DNA of 64,000 nt, taken from assembly GCA_963850915.1 (NCBI GenBank), contig CAWKND010000013.1, forward strand, positions 111,096 through 175,095. The letters are read 5' to 3'. This DNA comes from CAVTWH01 sp963850915 (GTDB lineage Bacteria; Actinomycetota; Actinomycetes; Mycobacteriales; Micromonosporaceae). The notes under the pieces are model-generated. The model saw only the letters and a list, made by a program, of their open reading frames with translations. It was not told where the DNA came from and ran no database searches. Positions 25,781 through 33,622 of this stretch are shown piece after piece; position 1 is the stretch's first letter, and every line of letters starts with the position of its first letter. Both the position numbers and the translations under genes were made by a program.

Positions 25781-25869
25781 AATGTCGGTGGTGCGGTGCA
25801 GAGTTGGTGACGGGGACCGGGTACATCGGTGTGGGTGACAGGACGCGGGCAAGAGGACGGAGTGCGGCT

Positions 25870-27054
25870 GTGGCGGCAACGGAGGCGGTACCGGTTGCAC
25901 CGGCGAGGCGGTCTTCCCGCGCACTCCGGTTCGGGTTGATCCTCACCACCGCCATAGTGCTGCTCTTCGGCGTCCCGTGGTGGACGCTGCTGCTCGGCGG
26001 CGAGGACTGGCCGACCGCGGTGGTGGTGGCCGGTACCGTCGTGTTCGTCGCGGTGGCCGTCGCGTTCCCGCTGCTCATGATCTCCGGCCACGGCGCCCGG
26101 CACATCGACCGGGCCGCGTACACCGGCGACACCATCCTCGGCGTGATCTGGGTGCTGTTCGTCTGGTCCATCCTGGCCAACCTGCTCCGGCTGCCGCTCG
26201 CCCTGGCCGGCGTCGACGACCCGACCCGCTCCCGCCTCGTCGCGGCGGCGGCCGTGGCGGTGACGCTGGTACTCGCAGTGTGGGGTTACGTCGAGGCGAT
26301 GCGGGTACCGCGTGTGCGCCGGGTGGAGGTCACCGTGCCCCGGCTCGCCGCCGGCCTCGACGGGCTGCGGGTGGTCCTGCTGACCGACACGCACTACGGG
26401 CCGATCAACCGGGCCCGCTGGTCGGCCGGGGTCACCGAGGTCGTCAACGGGCTCGACGCCGACGTGGTCTGCCACACCGGAGACATCGCGGACGGCGGCG
26501 TCGACCAGCGCCGGGAGCAGGCCGCACCCCTCGGCGACGTACAGGCCCGGCTGGCGCGGGCGTATGTCACCGGCAACCACGAGTACTTCGGCGAGGCGCA
26601 GGCGTGGCTCGACCACATGGCCGCACTGGGCTGGGAGACGCTGCACAACCGGCACATCGTCATCGAGCGCGACGGTGCCCAGCTGGTGATCGCCGGCGTC
26701 GACGACCGTACCGCCGCCTCGTCCGGGCGCCCCGGACACCGGGCCGACCACGCGACCGCACTGCAAGGCGTCGACCCCGAGCTGCCGGTACTCCTGCTCG
26801 CCCACCAGCCGCAGCAGATCGACGCGGCCGTCGAGTACGGCGTGGATCTCCAGCTCTCCGGGCACACGCACGGTGGCCAGATCTGGCCGTTCCACTACCT
26901 GGTACGCATCGACCAGCCGTCGGTACAGGGCCTGACCAGGCACGGTTCCCGGACGCAGCTGTACACCAGCCGGGGTACCGGATTCTGGGGTCCGCCGTTC
27001 CGCGTCTTCGCACCGAGCGAGATCAGCCTGCTCACGCTGCGCGCGGGCAGTTGA
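25870..27054 (+). CDS. Membrane-bound calcineurin-like metallophosphoesterase
   Basis: A 394-residue protein. About four hydrophobic helices occupy residues 20-150, followed by a metallophosphoesterase domain with all metal-binding motifs: DTHYGP, GDIADG, GNHEY, LAHQP and SGHTHGGQ. It probably hydrolyses phosphoesters at the outer face of the membrane; the substrate is unknown. GTG 25870 follows AGAGGACGGAG and is preferred. GTG 25807 and TTG 25804 give a longer basic N-terminus without a good ribosome binding site. Confidence 0.87.
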   Translation: MAATEAVPVAPARRSSRALRFGLILTTAIVLLFGVPWWTLLLGGEDWPTAVVVAGTVVFVAVAVAFPLLMISGHGARHIDRAAYTGDTILGVIWVLFVWSILANLLRLPLALAGVDDPTRSRLVAAAAVAVTLVLAVWGYVEAMRVPRVRRVEVTVPRLAAGLDGLRVVLLTDTHYGPINRARWSAGVTEVVNGLDADVVCHTGDIADGGVDQRREQAAPLGDVQARLARAYVTGNHEYFGEAQAWLDHMAALGWETLHNRHIVIERDGAQLVIAGVDDRTAASSGRPGHRADHATALQGVDPELPVLLLAHQPQQIDAAVEYGVDLQLSGHTHGGQIWPFHYLVRIDQPSVQGLTRHGSRTQLYTSRGTGFWGPPFRVFAPSEISLLTLRAGS

Positions 27055-27139
27055 CCCGACGCCGATCGTGAAAGCCGCTCTCGTGCACGCCGGGTAGCCA
27101 CCCGTACTCTGGTGGCCACCATCGATGCGGGGAGGCGCG

Positions 27140-28249
27140 GTGCGCGACTGGTTGAGGGCGGCCCGGATTCGGGTACGCCGGCTGGTCGCGGTCGTAGTCC
27201 TGTTGCTGGCCTCCGCGCTGCTGCTCGCCTGGGCCAGGTGGAGCAGCGGCTTCACCCGCGACGTACTGATCAACATCGGTGCCAGCGTGGTGATCGTCGC
27301 ACTCTCCTACGCGATCTTCGACCCGCTCTTCCAGGAGCTGCACCGTTCCCGGGTCGAGGAGCACGCCAACTTCGACCCGGAGGACTTCAGCCGCCAGGTC
27401 AGCATCGCCACCGACCTGGTCGCCATGATGGACACCGGCAACCACCTGCTCGAGGGCGGCAACCGCGGCAAGTTCCTGACCGCGCTGCGGCAGGCCATGC
27501 GCAACGGCTCGAAGGTGCGCATCCTGCTGCTGGACCCCGACTCGGCCGCCGCCAGCCAGCGCTCCGAGGAGATCCGGCCGGTGGACGTGCGCCGGGTCAT
27601 CGTCGACAACCTGCGCCACCTCAACGACTTCGCCGGCACCCTCGCCGAGCGGGATCGGTCCCGGCTGCAGGTACGCATCTACGACGCGTCGCCCTCGATC
27701 CAGATGTTCCGCTGGGACGACCGGGCGCTGATCTCGTTCTTCCCCATCGGCGTACGCGCCTCCGCCTCCCCCCACCTCGAAGTGCAGCTGAACAGCCCGC
27801 TGGGCGAGTTCGTCCAGGGCCGCTTCGACGACCTGTGGCGGCACCCGAGTACCCGCGAACTCACCGAGTACGTTGCCGTCCCGATCACCGTCTACCTGGC
27901 CGGTACCCCGCTGCTGAGCTGTGCGGTGCACTTCGTCCGGCTGGGCGAGGCGTGCGTCATCGACGGCACTCCGATGGTGGACCAGTTGACCGACCACGGG
28001 ACGGCGAGCCTGGACATCGTGACCGGGCAGGACGTGCAGCTGGACGGCTACTCGGGTACGGCGTTCCGGCTGGTACGGGTGGACCTGGACACAGTGCCTG
28101 ACCGGGCAACGGCACTCGCGCTCTTCGACCAGAAGTACGGGCGGCGCGACTTCGACGGTCCCGGGCGGGCGCGGCTGGCGCTGCGACTGGTACCCCGCCA
28201 GGCGGTACCCACGGAAGACACGGCCCTGGCCGCCGCACCCGTCGAGTGA
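27140..28249 (+). CDS. Membrane protein with large cytoplasmic PLD-like/DUF5919-like domain
   Basis: A 369-residue protein with two N-terminal membrane helices (VAVVVLLLASALLLAW; VLINIGASVVIVALSYAIF) and then about 310 soluble residues. The segment KVRILLLDPDSAAASQRSEEIR resembles the phosphodiesterase-like fold of DUF5919-type proteins, but no intact HxK motif is seen. The GTG at 27140 follows GGGGAGG, better than ATG 27125. Function unknown. It ends at a strong hairpin and is flanked by the phosphoesterase gene. Confidence 0.65.
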   Translation: MRDWLRAARIRVRRLVAVVVLLLASALLLAWARWSSGFTRDVLINIGASVVIVALSYAIFDPLFQELHRSRVEEHANFDPEDFSRQVSIATDLVAMMDTGNHLLEGGNRGKFLTALRQAMRNGSKVRILLLDPDSAAASQRSEEIRPVDVRRVIVDNLRHLNDFAGTLAERDRSRLQVRIYDASPSIQMFRWDDRALISFFPIGVRASASPHLEVQLNSPLGEFVQGRFDDLWRHPSTRELTEYVAVPITVYLAGTPLLSCAVHFVRLGEACVIDGTPMVDQLTDHGTASLDIVTGQDVQLDGYSGTAFRLVRVDLDTVPDRATALALFDQKYGRRDFDGPGRARLALRLVPRQAVPTEDTALAAAPVE

Positions 28250-28278
28250 GGGACCAGTAGCCGCAGTACAGCGGCGGG

Positions 28279-28316
28279 CTCCGGTGGCCGGCGTTGGGGG
28301 CGGCCGGCCACCGGAG
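28279..28316. terminator. Terminator hairpin after the PLD-like gene
   Basis: A perfect 14-bp stem (CTCCGGTGGCCGGC with its complement at 28303-28316) and a 10-base loop, 30 bp after the stop codon and before the convergent ECF42 gene. Confidence 0.8.
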
Positions 28317-28456
28317 GCTGCGGCGAGCACCCGGAATCCACCGCGCACCAAACAAACCGCGTGCGATGAATCGTCGGCAACGCCCGAAATCGTGGTCGCC
28401 AGCGCAGACCATACGGGTTGATGTTGATCGATGCAACAACCGACGGAAAGAGCCGG

Positions 28457-29695
28457 TCAGTGCGCGAGTTCGGCCAGCCGGCGCCGCAGGTAGTCGCGCT
28501 CGGGGTCGGTACCGGTCAGCTCGATCGCACTCCGGTAGGCGTCCGCCGCCTCCGCATCGCGGCCCAGCCGGCGGAGCAGGTCGGCGCGTGCCGCGGGGAG
28601 CAGGTGGTAGCCGGCGAGCCGGGGGTCGGTGGCCAGCCTGTCGACGAGGACCAGCCCGGCTGCCGGCCCGTCGGCCATGGCGACCGCAACCGCGTGGTTG
28701 AGCGCCACCACCGGCGACGGGAGTACCCGCATCAGCCGCCGGTAGAGCCCGGCGATCCCGGCCCAGTCGGTCCGCTCCGCGCTCGGGGCCGTGGCGTGAC
28801 AGGCCGCGATCAGGGCCTGCAACTGGTACGCCCCGACGTCGCCCCGGTCGAGTACCGACTCCAGTACCGCCACGCCCTCGTCGATCTCGCCGCGCCGCCA
28901 GCGGGTACGGTCCTGCTCCTCCAGCGTCACCGGGTAGCCGTCCTGGTCGACCCGGGCGTCGCGGCGCGCGTGGTGCAGCAGCATGAGCGCCAGTAGCCCG
29001 TGCGCCTCGGCCTGGCCGGGCAGCAGCCGGACGAGCAGGCGGGCCAGCCGGATCGCCTCCGCGCAGAAGTCCGGGCGCAGCAGGTCGGTACCGCCGGTCG
29101 CCGCGTACCCCTCGTTGAAGAGCAGGTACAGCACCGCCAGTACGCCGGAGGTACGGGCCGGGAGCAGGTCGAGCGTTGGCACGCGGTACGGGATGGCCGC
29201 GTTCTTGATTTTGTTCTTTGCCCGGACCAGGCGCTTCGCCATGGTGGCCTCGGAGACCAGGCAGCCGCGTGCGATCTCGGCGGTGCTCAGGCCGGCCAGC
29301 GTCCGTAGCGTCAACGCCACCCTGGCGTCCAGCGCGAGCGCCGGGTGGCAGCAGGTGAACAGCAGCCGCAGCCGGTCATCACCGATGCCGTCGTCTTCCG
29401 GATCGTCCTGCACGATCGGTTCGGTCACCGGCGCGATCTCCCGGAGTTTGGTGGCTTCCACGCTGCGCCGGCGAAGCCGGTCGATGGCCTTGTTGCGCGC
29501 CGTGGTGACGATCCAGGCGGCCGGCCGGCGCGGTACCCCGTCCGCCGGCCACCGCGCCAGCGCCTGCGCGAACGCGTCCTGCGCACACTCCTCCGCCAGG
29601 TCCCAGTCGCCGGTGGTGCGGATCAGCGTGGCGACGACCCGACCCCACTCCTGCTGGAAGGTCTCGGCCACCACCGCACGAACGTCGGGGCTCAC
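28457..29695 (-). CDS. Second ECF42-type RNA polymerase sigma factor
   Basis: A 412-residue paralogue of the sigma factor at 22005. It has region 2 (FQQEWGRVVATLIRTTGDWDLAEECAQDAFAQALARWP; AWIVTTARNKAIDRLRR), region 4 (LTLRTLAGLSTAEIARGCLVSEATMAKRLVRAKNKI), and a C-terminal TPR-like extension with the same landmarks (YLLFNEGYAATGG, EAHGLLALMLLHHARR, VVALNHAVAVAMADGPAAGL). GTG 29695 overlaps the YCII stop by 4 bp; the longer frame is antisense noise. It is the third gene of an SRPBCC-YCII-ECF42 operon. Confidence 0.93.
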   Translation of the reverse strand: MSPDVRAVVAETFQQEWGRVVATLIRTTGDWDLAEECAQDAFAQALARWPADGVPRRPAAWIVTTARNKAIDRLRRRSVEATKLREIAPVTEPIVQDDPEDDGIGDDRLRLLFTCCHPALALDARVALTLRTLAGLSTAEIARGCLVSEATMAKRLVRAKNKIKNAAIPYRVPTLDLLPARTSGVLAVLYLLFNEGYAATGGTDLLRPDFCAEAIRLARLLVRLLPGQAEAHGLLALMLLHHARRDARVDQDGYPVTLEEQDRTRWRRGEIDEGVAVLESVLDRGDVGAYQLQALIAACHATAPSAERTDWAGIAGLYRRLMRVLPSPVVALNHAVAVAMADGPAAGLVLVDRLATDPRLAGYHLLPAARADLLRRLGRDAEAADAYRSAIELTGTDPERDYLRRRLAELAH

Positions 29696-30024
29696 CCGTA
29701 GAACGGCCGGATCTCGATCAGCCCGCCGCTGGCGACCGGGTGCCGCGCCGCGATGGCGACCGCCTCGTCGAGGTCGGCGCAGTCGATCACGTCGTACCCG
29801 ATGATGACCTCTTTCGTCTCGGCGAACGGGCCGTCGCTGACCAGCACCTCGCCGTCGCGTACCCGGACGGTTTTCGCCTCCTGCGGTCGTTGCAGCTGGT
29901 CGCCGTCGAGCCGGATGCCCGCGGCGTCGAGCTCGTCCACCCACGGCATCGGCTCCTCGTCCTGCTCGTCCGGCAGCCGGTCGAGGATTGCCGCGTCGAT
30001 GCAGACAAACAGCATGAACTTCAT
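29692..30024 (-). CDS. YCII/DGPF-domain protein of the second ECF42 operon
   Basis: A 110-residue protein (MKFMLFVCIDAAILDRLP ... VLVSDGPFAETKEVIIGYDVIDCADLDEAVAIAARHP) with an exact DGPF motif. The ATG at 30024 follows GGAGAGGCGGAG and overlaps the stop of the upstream SRPBCC gene; its own stop overlaps the sigma factor start. Biochemical role unknown. Confidence 0.93.
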   Translation of the reverse strand: MKFMLFVCIDAAILDRLPDEQDEEPMPWVDELDAAGIRLDGDQLQRPQEAKTVRVRDGEVLVSDGPFAETKEVIIGYDVIDCADLDEAVAIAARHPVASGGLIEIRPFYG

Positions 30025-30557
30025 CGCTCCGCCTCTCCTACGTTGCTGTTCAGCATCGCAGTAAGTGTCGTACGCATGTTGCCCCGCAACTGTTCCAGCC
30101 GGCCGGCAACCGAAGCCGCGGCCCGCTCCGGCCGCTGCTGGCTGCCCTCGCGCAGCCCGGTCAGCCCCGGCCCGTGCGTGAACCGCTGCCGTACCCGGGT
30201 TCCGCGCGGCCCGGCCGGCTCGAGCTCGTAACGCCAGATCGAACCGGGCCGGGCCAGGTCCTGATCATCGTCCAGGACAACCCATTCAAAGACATGCGGG
30301 GGTACCACCTCCGTCACCACGCACTCCACCGCGGCGACAAACCCGTCGGCGTACTCGTTGCGCGCGTCGAACCGTGCGCCCGGGTGCGGTACCTGCCCCT
30401 GGTCGGGGCGCCACGCCGCGAAGGCGCACTCCGGACTCCACTCCCCGATCCGCTCAACCGCGGTGACCAACGCCCACACCCGATCGATCGGCAGGTCCAC
30501 GAGCAGCTCCACCTCGGTGGTAGCACCGGTCACCGGATCGTCCACGTACGTCTCCAC
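30021..30557 (-). CDS. SRPBCC/polyketide-cyclase-like protein
   Basis: A 178-residue START-like (SRPBCC) protein: VELLVDLPIDRVWALVTAVERIGEWSPE at the start of the helix-grip fold, then FEWVVLDDDQ ... SIWRYELEPAGPRGTRVRQRF. Members bind hydrophobic ligands or act as cyclases. GTG 30557 follows GGCAGGAG at ideal spacing, better than GTG 30599. It is the first gene of the second ECF42 operon, with 4-bp overlaps throughout, so it is probably a co-regulated target or partner. Confidence 0.85.
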   Translation of the reverse strand: METYVDDPVTGATTEVELLVDLPIDRVWALVTAVERIGEWSPECAFAAWRPDQGQVPHPGARFDARNEYADGFVAAVECVVTEVVPPHVFEWVVLDDDQDLARPGSIWRYELEPAGPRGTRVRQRFTHGPGLTGLREGSQQRPERAAASVAGRLEQLRGNMRTTLTAMLNSNVGEAER

Positions 30558-30736
30558 TCGCCACTCCTGCCGCGTCCTCGGCTTCCGACCCGGAGCCACA
30601 CCAGCACGACGAACGGGCCACCCACAGATGGACAGCGCCTCGGAAGGACTCCCATCGCCCTGGATCGGCTGCGATCGGACCGCTGGACGGTACGCCAGCC
30701 GCAGATTTGCGCCGCCAATTGGCTATGCCCCGGTCA

Positions 30737-31138
30737 CTACTGGTCCGAGGTGAGCCAGACGACGCCGTCGTGACCGGGGAGCTGCTTCGACAAAAGCAGC
30801 GCATGGAGGGCGTCGCCAAGTCGCACAAGCCCGCTCGACGTCCGCGGGAACCGCTGCGCCAGAACGAAAACGATTCCACAGTGGGCGGCGCCTGATGACG
30901 CCAGCCGGTTGCAGTCGCTGACGTTCTCAGTGACGACACACCTGTTGTTACGAGCGGCCCAGGCCAGCACGTCATCATCTGACTTCGACGCGAGTCCGAC
31001 CTCTTCGTCCAGCACGGCGACCACGTCGTGGCCGTCGTCCCGCAGCCGTCTGGCCAGCGCCGGGGGGTACATCTCGTCGAGGAGGATGCCGCTCAGGACT
31101 TCTGCCGTCGCCGCAGAAGGGTTTGCTGGGCGGCCCAC
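30737..31138 (-). CDS. DUF5615 PIN-like toxin
   Basis: A 133-residue protein. The core (GILLDEMYPPALARRLRDDGHDVVAVLDEEVGLASKSDDDVLAWAARNNRCVVTENVSDCNRL) is the DUF5615 PIN-like fold with conserved acidic residues D23, E24 and a later D/N pair expected to bind metal for RNase activity. GTG 31138 follows GGGAGGAGCGACT, giving a 46-bp overlap with the upstream antitoxin gene; homologues begin around residue 16. The role as a toxin is inferred from pairing with the DUF433-type gene. Confidence 0.78.
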   Translation of the reverse strand: MGRPANPSAATAEVLSGILLDEMYPPALARRLRDDGHDVVAVLDEEVGLASKSDDDVLAWAARNNRCVVTENVSDCNRLASSGAAHCGIVFVLAQRFPRTSSGLVRLGDALHALLLSKQLPGHDGVVWLTSDQ

Positions 31139-31545
31139 AGTCGCTCCTCCCGCTCCGCGACTTCCCGGTTGCTTGCTATCCGCTCGTCGATCTCTTCGGG
31201 GTAGGCCGCGTAGTACCGCACAGCGGTCGCCACTTGGGCGACGCTGAGACCGGTGACCGTGCTGACCTCGCCCAGTAGCAGGTCCCCGTCCAGGTGAGGA
31301 TCCTCGTCCCGGACCGCGTGCAAGGCAGCAACGACCTCCCAGACGTCCGGACCACCGGACAGCGCGGCGCGCCGGCCGGTAGGACCAGCCCGAAACAGGA
31401 TGCCCGGATGTTCGTACGCCCGGAGGGACTCGTCGATGAACATGTTGGCGACTGACGATGACGACGAGCCGGGGTGCTCCTTGACGTAGCGATCAAGGCG
31501 GGACAGCACCCCCTCGTCGAAGCGCACAGATCGCGGAGCCGTCAT
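31093..31545 (-). CDS. RHH/DUF433-type antitoxin
   Basis: A 150-residue protein. The N-terminus (SVRFDEGVLSRLDRYVKEHPGSSSSSVANMFIDESLRAYEHPGI) is a ribbon-helix-helix type DNA-binding domain; the C-terminus (LSGGPDVWEVVAALHAV ... VTGLSVAQVATAVRYYAAYPEEIDERI) is DUF433-like. DUF433-DUF5615 pairs are recognised VapBC-like toxin-antitoxin modules. A palindrome directly before the ATG is a candidate autoregulatory site. Confidence 0.82.
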   Translation of the reverse strand: MTAPRSVRFDEGVLSRLDRYVKEHPGSSSSSVANMFIDESLRAYEHPGILFRAGPTGRRAALSGGPDVWEVVAALHAVRDEDPHLDGDLLLGEVSTVTGLSVAQVATAVRYYAAYPEEIDERIASNREVAEREERLWAAQQTLLRRRQKS

Positions 31546-31560
31546 GACTACATCGTAGTC
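31546..31560. promoter_or_regulatory. Candidate antitoxin operator
   Basis: GACTAC-ATC-GTAGTC is a perfect 6-bp-arm palindrome starting one base upstream of the antitoxin ATG (minus strand). This is the expected place for autorepression by an RHH antitoxin. Confidence 0.5.
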
Positions 31561-31614
31561 GACCGTAGCCCAACGGCGACACTGCTCGCCGGGGGCGACA
31601 AAACACCGCTGTCG

Positions 31615-31688
31615 TGGGGCGGGCGGGGCTCGAACCCGCGACCGAGGGATTATGAGTCCCCTGCTCTAACCGGCTGAGCTACCGCCCC
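31615..31688 (-). tRNA. tRNA with CAU anticodon (elongator Met or Ile2)
   Basis: A 74-nt cloverleaf on the minus strand: acceptor GGGGCGG pairs with CCGCCCC, the D arm is AGCTCAGCCGGTTAGAGC, the anticodon loop CTCATAA gives CAU, and the T arm is GCGGGTTCGAACCCCGC. CCA is not encoded. It is not an initiator (no CGCGGGG..GAG pattern). The anticodon arm resembles the lysidine-modified Ile2 type, but Met cannot be excluded by eye. Confidence 0.9.
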
Positions 31689-31791
31689 GGCTGCGCTAGC
31701 TTACCGAGCCATCCCGCCCGTGCCCCACCGACAAACGGGGCACCATGTACATGCCCGGACGGGTACAAGATCCAACACGTACGCTCGGGGT

Positions 31792-32769
31792 ATGCGTACT
31801 CCGCAGCACAGGATCGGTACCGGCTTCGGGGCGAAGTCCACGGCGACTGAAGTACTCCGCGGCGTTGACCTGACGGGCCGGTACGCCGTGGTGACGGGCG
31901 GCTACTCGGGAGTGGGACTGGAGACCACCCGGGCACTGGCACGAGCTGGGGCGTCGGTGCTGGTACCGGCCCGGCGACCCGAGCACGCCGCCGAGGTACT
32001 TGCCGACGTTGAGCCGGGGCCCGGCGAGATCACCGTAGAGCAGCTGGACCTGGCCGATCAGGACAGCGTCCGGGAACTGGCCGGCCGGATCAACGGGGCG
32101 GGCCGACCGATCGACATCCTGATCAACAACGCGGCGATCATGGCGGCGCCGGAGACCCGGGTCGGGCCGGGTTGGGAGGCCCAGTTCGCCACCAACCACC
32201 TGGGCCATTTCACCCTGACCAACCTGCTCTGGCCGCTGCTCACCGCGGACGGCGGCGCGCGGGTGGTGGCGCTGACCTCGACCGGGCACAAGCGTTCGCC
32301 GATCCGGTTCGACGATCCGATGTTCAACCACGGCGACTACCAGAAGTGGACGGCGTACGGGCAGGCGAAGACCGCGGACAGCCTGTTCGCCGTCGAGCTC
32401 GACCGGCTCGGTCAAGACGCGGGGGTACGGGCGTTCGCGGTGCACCCGGGCGGGATCATGACGCCACTGCAGCGGTACCTGACGCGCGAGGAGATGGCCG
32501 GCTTCGGCTGGCTGGACGAGAACGGCGACCCGATCGACATCTTCAAGTCGCCGGAGCAGGGCGCCTCGACCTCTGTCTGGGCGGCGACCTCACCCCAGCT
32601 GGCGGGCATGGGCGGCGTGTACTGCGAGGACTGCGACATTGCCGAGCCGACTGCAGTTGGTACCCCCGAGGCTCGGATCTCCGGCGTCGACCCGCACGCG
32701 ATCGATCCCGAGCAGGCCACCCGGTTGTGGGCTTTGTCTGTCGACCTGACCGGGGTCAACGCATTCTGA
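31792..32769 (+). CDS. Short-chain dehydrogenase/reductase
   Basis: A 325-residue SDR. The cofactor motif is VVTGGYSGVGLETTRAL (TGxxxGxG), with NNAAIM, the catalytic region STGHKR and active-site YGQAK (YxxxK). The length suits the WW-domain oxidoreductase/retinol dehydrogenase-like subgroup. Substrate unknown. ATG 31792 is chosen over an upstream in-frame start because homologues begin near MRTPQHRIGTGFGAKSTATEV. The stop lies in a 15-bp tandem repeat that supplies two further in-frame stops. Confidence 0.9.
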   Translation: MRTPQHRIGTGFGAKSTATEVLRGVDLTGRYAVVTGGYSGVGLETTRALARAGASVLVPARRPEHAAEVLADVEPGPGEITVEQLDLADQDSVRELAGRINGAGRPIDILINNAAIMAAPETRVGPGWEAQFATNHLGHFTLTNLLWPLLTADGGARVVALTSTGHKRSPIRFDDPMFNHGDYQKWTAYGQAKTADSLFAVELDRLGQDAGVRAFAVHPGGIMTPLQRYLTREEMAGFGWLDENGDPIDIFKSPEQGASTSVWAATSPQLAGMGGVYCEDCDIAEPTAVGTPEARISGVDPHAIDPEQATRLWALSVDLTGVNAF

Positions 32770-32804
32770 AGACCGCCCTTCTGAAAGACCGCCTTCTGAA
32801 AACG
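32764..32804. repeat. 15-bp repeat spanning the SDR stop codon
   Basis: TTCTGAAGACCGCCC (32764-32778) is followed by TTCTGAAAGACCGCC (32779-32793) and a partial copy. Each carries TGA in the same frame, so three in-frame stops occur in a row. Confidence 0.85.
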
Positions 32805-32813
32805 AGCGCGGCC

Positions 32814-33497
32814 TCAGCCGAGCACCAGCTTGGTCACCAGGCCGACCTCAGCATCGAAGAACTCGTCGCGGGCTTCGATCACGTTGTTGAACTGCCCGAA
32901 AAGCTCGAAGTTCAAATGCCCGAACAGGTGTACCCAGGCCACCATCCCCTTCGCCAGCACGATCTCCGGCAAGCCGGGCGACAGCGCGGCAACTGCCCGG
33001 CGCAGGTCCTCGGCGACCGCTGGCGGCAGCGCGCCGTCTGTCGGGATGTTCCCGGCGGCGTACCCGTCGACCAGGATGCGTACCAGCACCGCGGGGGTAC
33101 GGGCAGCAGCCGCAATGGTGTCCTGCGGCGCGGCGTATCCCGGTACCGGGCTGCCGAAGATCAACGAGTACTCGACCGCGTGCTCCAGCGCCCACCGGCG
33201 TACCGCGCGGCAGGTCGCCAGCAGCCGGCCAGCCAGGTCGGCGCGCTCGGTGACCTCGGCGTCCCCGGCCTCGGCCGCCGTACCGAGCGAGTTGTACGCG
33301 TCGATGATCAGCGCGGTGAGAAGGTCGTCGCGGCTGGCGAAGTAGCGGTACAGCGCCGAGGAGACCATGCCCATGTCCCGGGCGACCGCGCGCAGGGACA
33401 GGTTGGCGCCGTCCTCGACGAGTCGACGCAGGGCGGTGGCCTTGATCTCGCTGATCATCTCTGCCCGGACGCGGGCCCGGATGGATGCTGCTGGCAT
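32814..33497 (-). CDS. TetR-family repressor
   Basis: A 227-residue regulator. The N-terminal helix-turn-helix (EMISEIKATALRRLVEDGANLSLRAVARDMGMVSSALYRYFASRDDLLTALI) is canonical TetR. The C-terminal part ending in WVHLFGHLNFELFGQFNNVIE matches the WHG/TetR C-terminal ligand domain. ATG 33497 (MPAASIRARV) is preferred. It is divergent from the dehydratase-like gene across two palindromes, so it probably represses both genes. Confidence 0.92.
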   Translation of the reverse strand: MPAASIRARVRAEMISEIKATALRRLVEDGANLSLRAVARDMGMVSSALYRYFASRDDLLTALIIDAYNSLGTAAEAGDAEVTERADLAGRLLATCRAVRRWALEHAVEYSLIFGSPVPGYAAPQDTIAAAARTPAVLVRILVDGYAAGNIPTDGALPPAVAEDLRRAVAALSPGLPEIVLAKGMVAWVHLFGHLNFELFGQFNNVIEARDEFFDAEVGLVTKLVLG

Positions 33498-33519
33498 AAC
33501 CGAGAGTCTTGCACACATC

Positions 33520-33536
33520 CGAGAGCACTGCTCTTG
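33520..33536. promoter_or_regulatory. TetR operator half of the divergent promoter, site 1
   Basis: CGAGAGCACTGCTCTTG: arms GAGAGC/GCTCTT around ACT, a near copy of the better palindrome at 33572. It lies 23 bp upstream of the tetR ATG. Confidence 0.6.
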
Positions 33537-33571
33537 CATCGCCCCGGAAAAGATGCGAGCATAGAGCACAT

Positions 33572-33590
33572 GCGAGAGCGGTGCTCTCGC
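33572..33590. promoter_or_regulatory. TetR operator, site 2
   Basis: GCGAGAGCGGTGCTCTCGC, a perfect 19-bp palindrome (8-bp arms, GGT spacer) in the tetR/dehydratase intergenic region, with a further GAGAGC half-site at 33594. Confidence 0.75.
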
Positions 33591-33622
33591 GACGAGAGCA
33601 CCGAGAGCCTGGAGGCACCAGC

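Noticed and set aside
28457..29944. Longer ECF42 protein starting at 29944
   Set aside because: The extra 83 residues are antisense-type sequence over the YCII gene; GTG 29695 overlaps the YCII stop as expected for a coupled operon.
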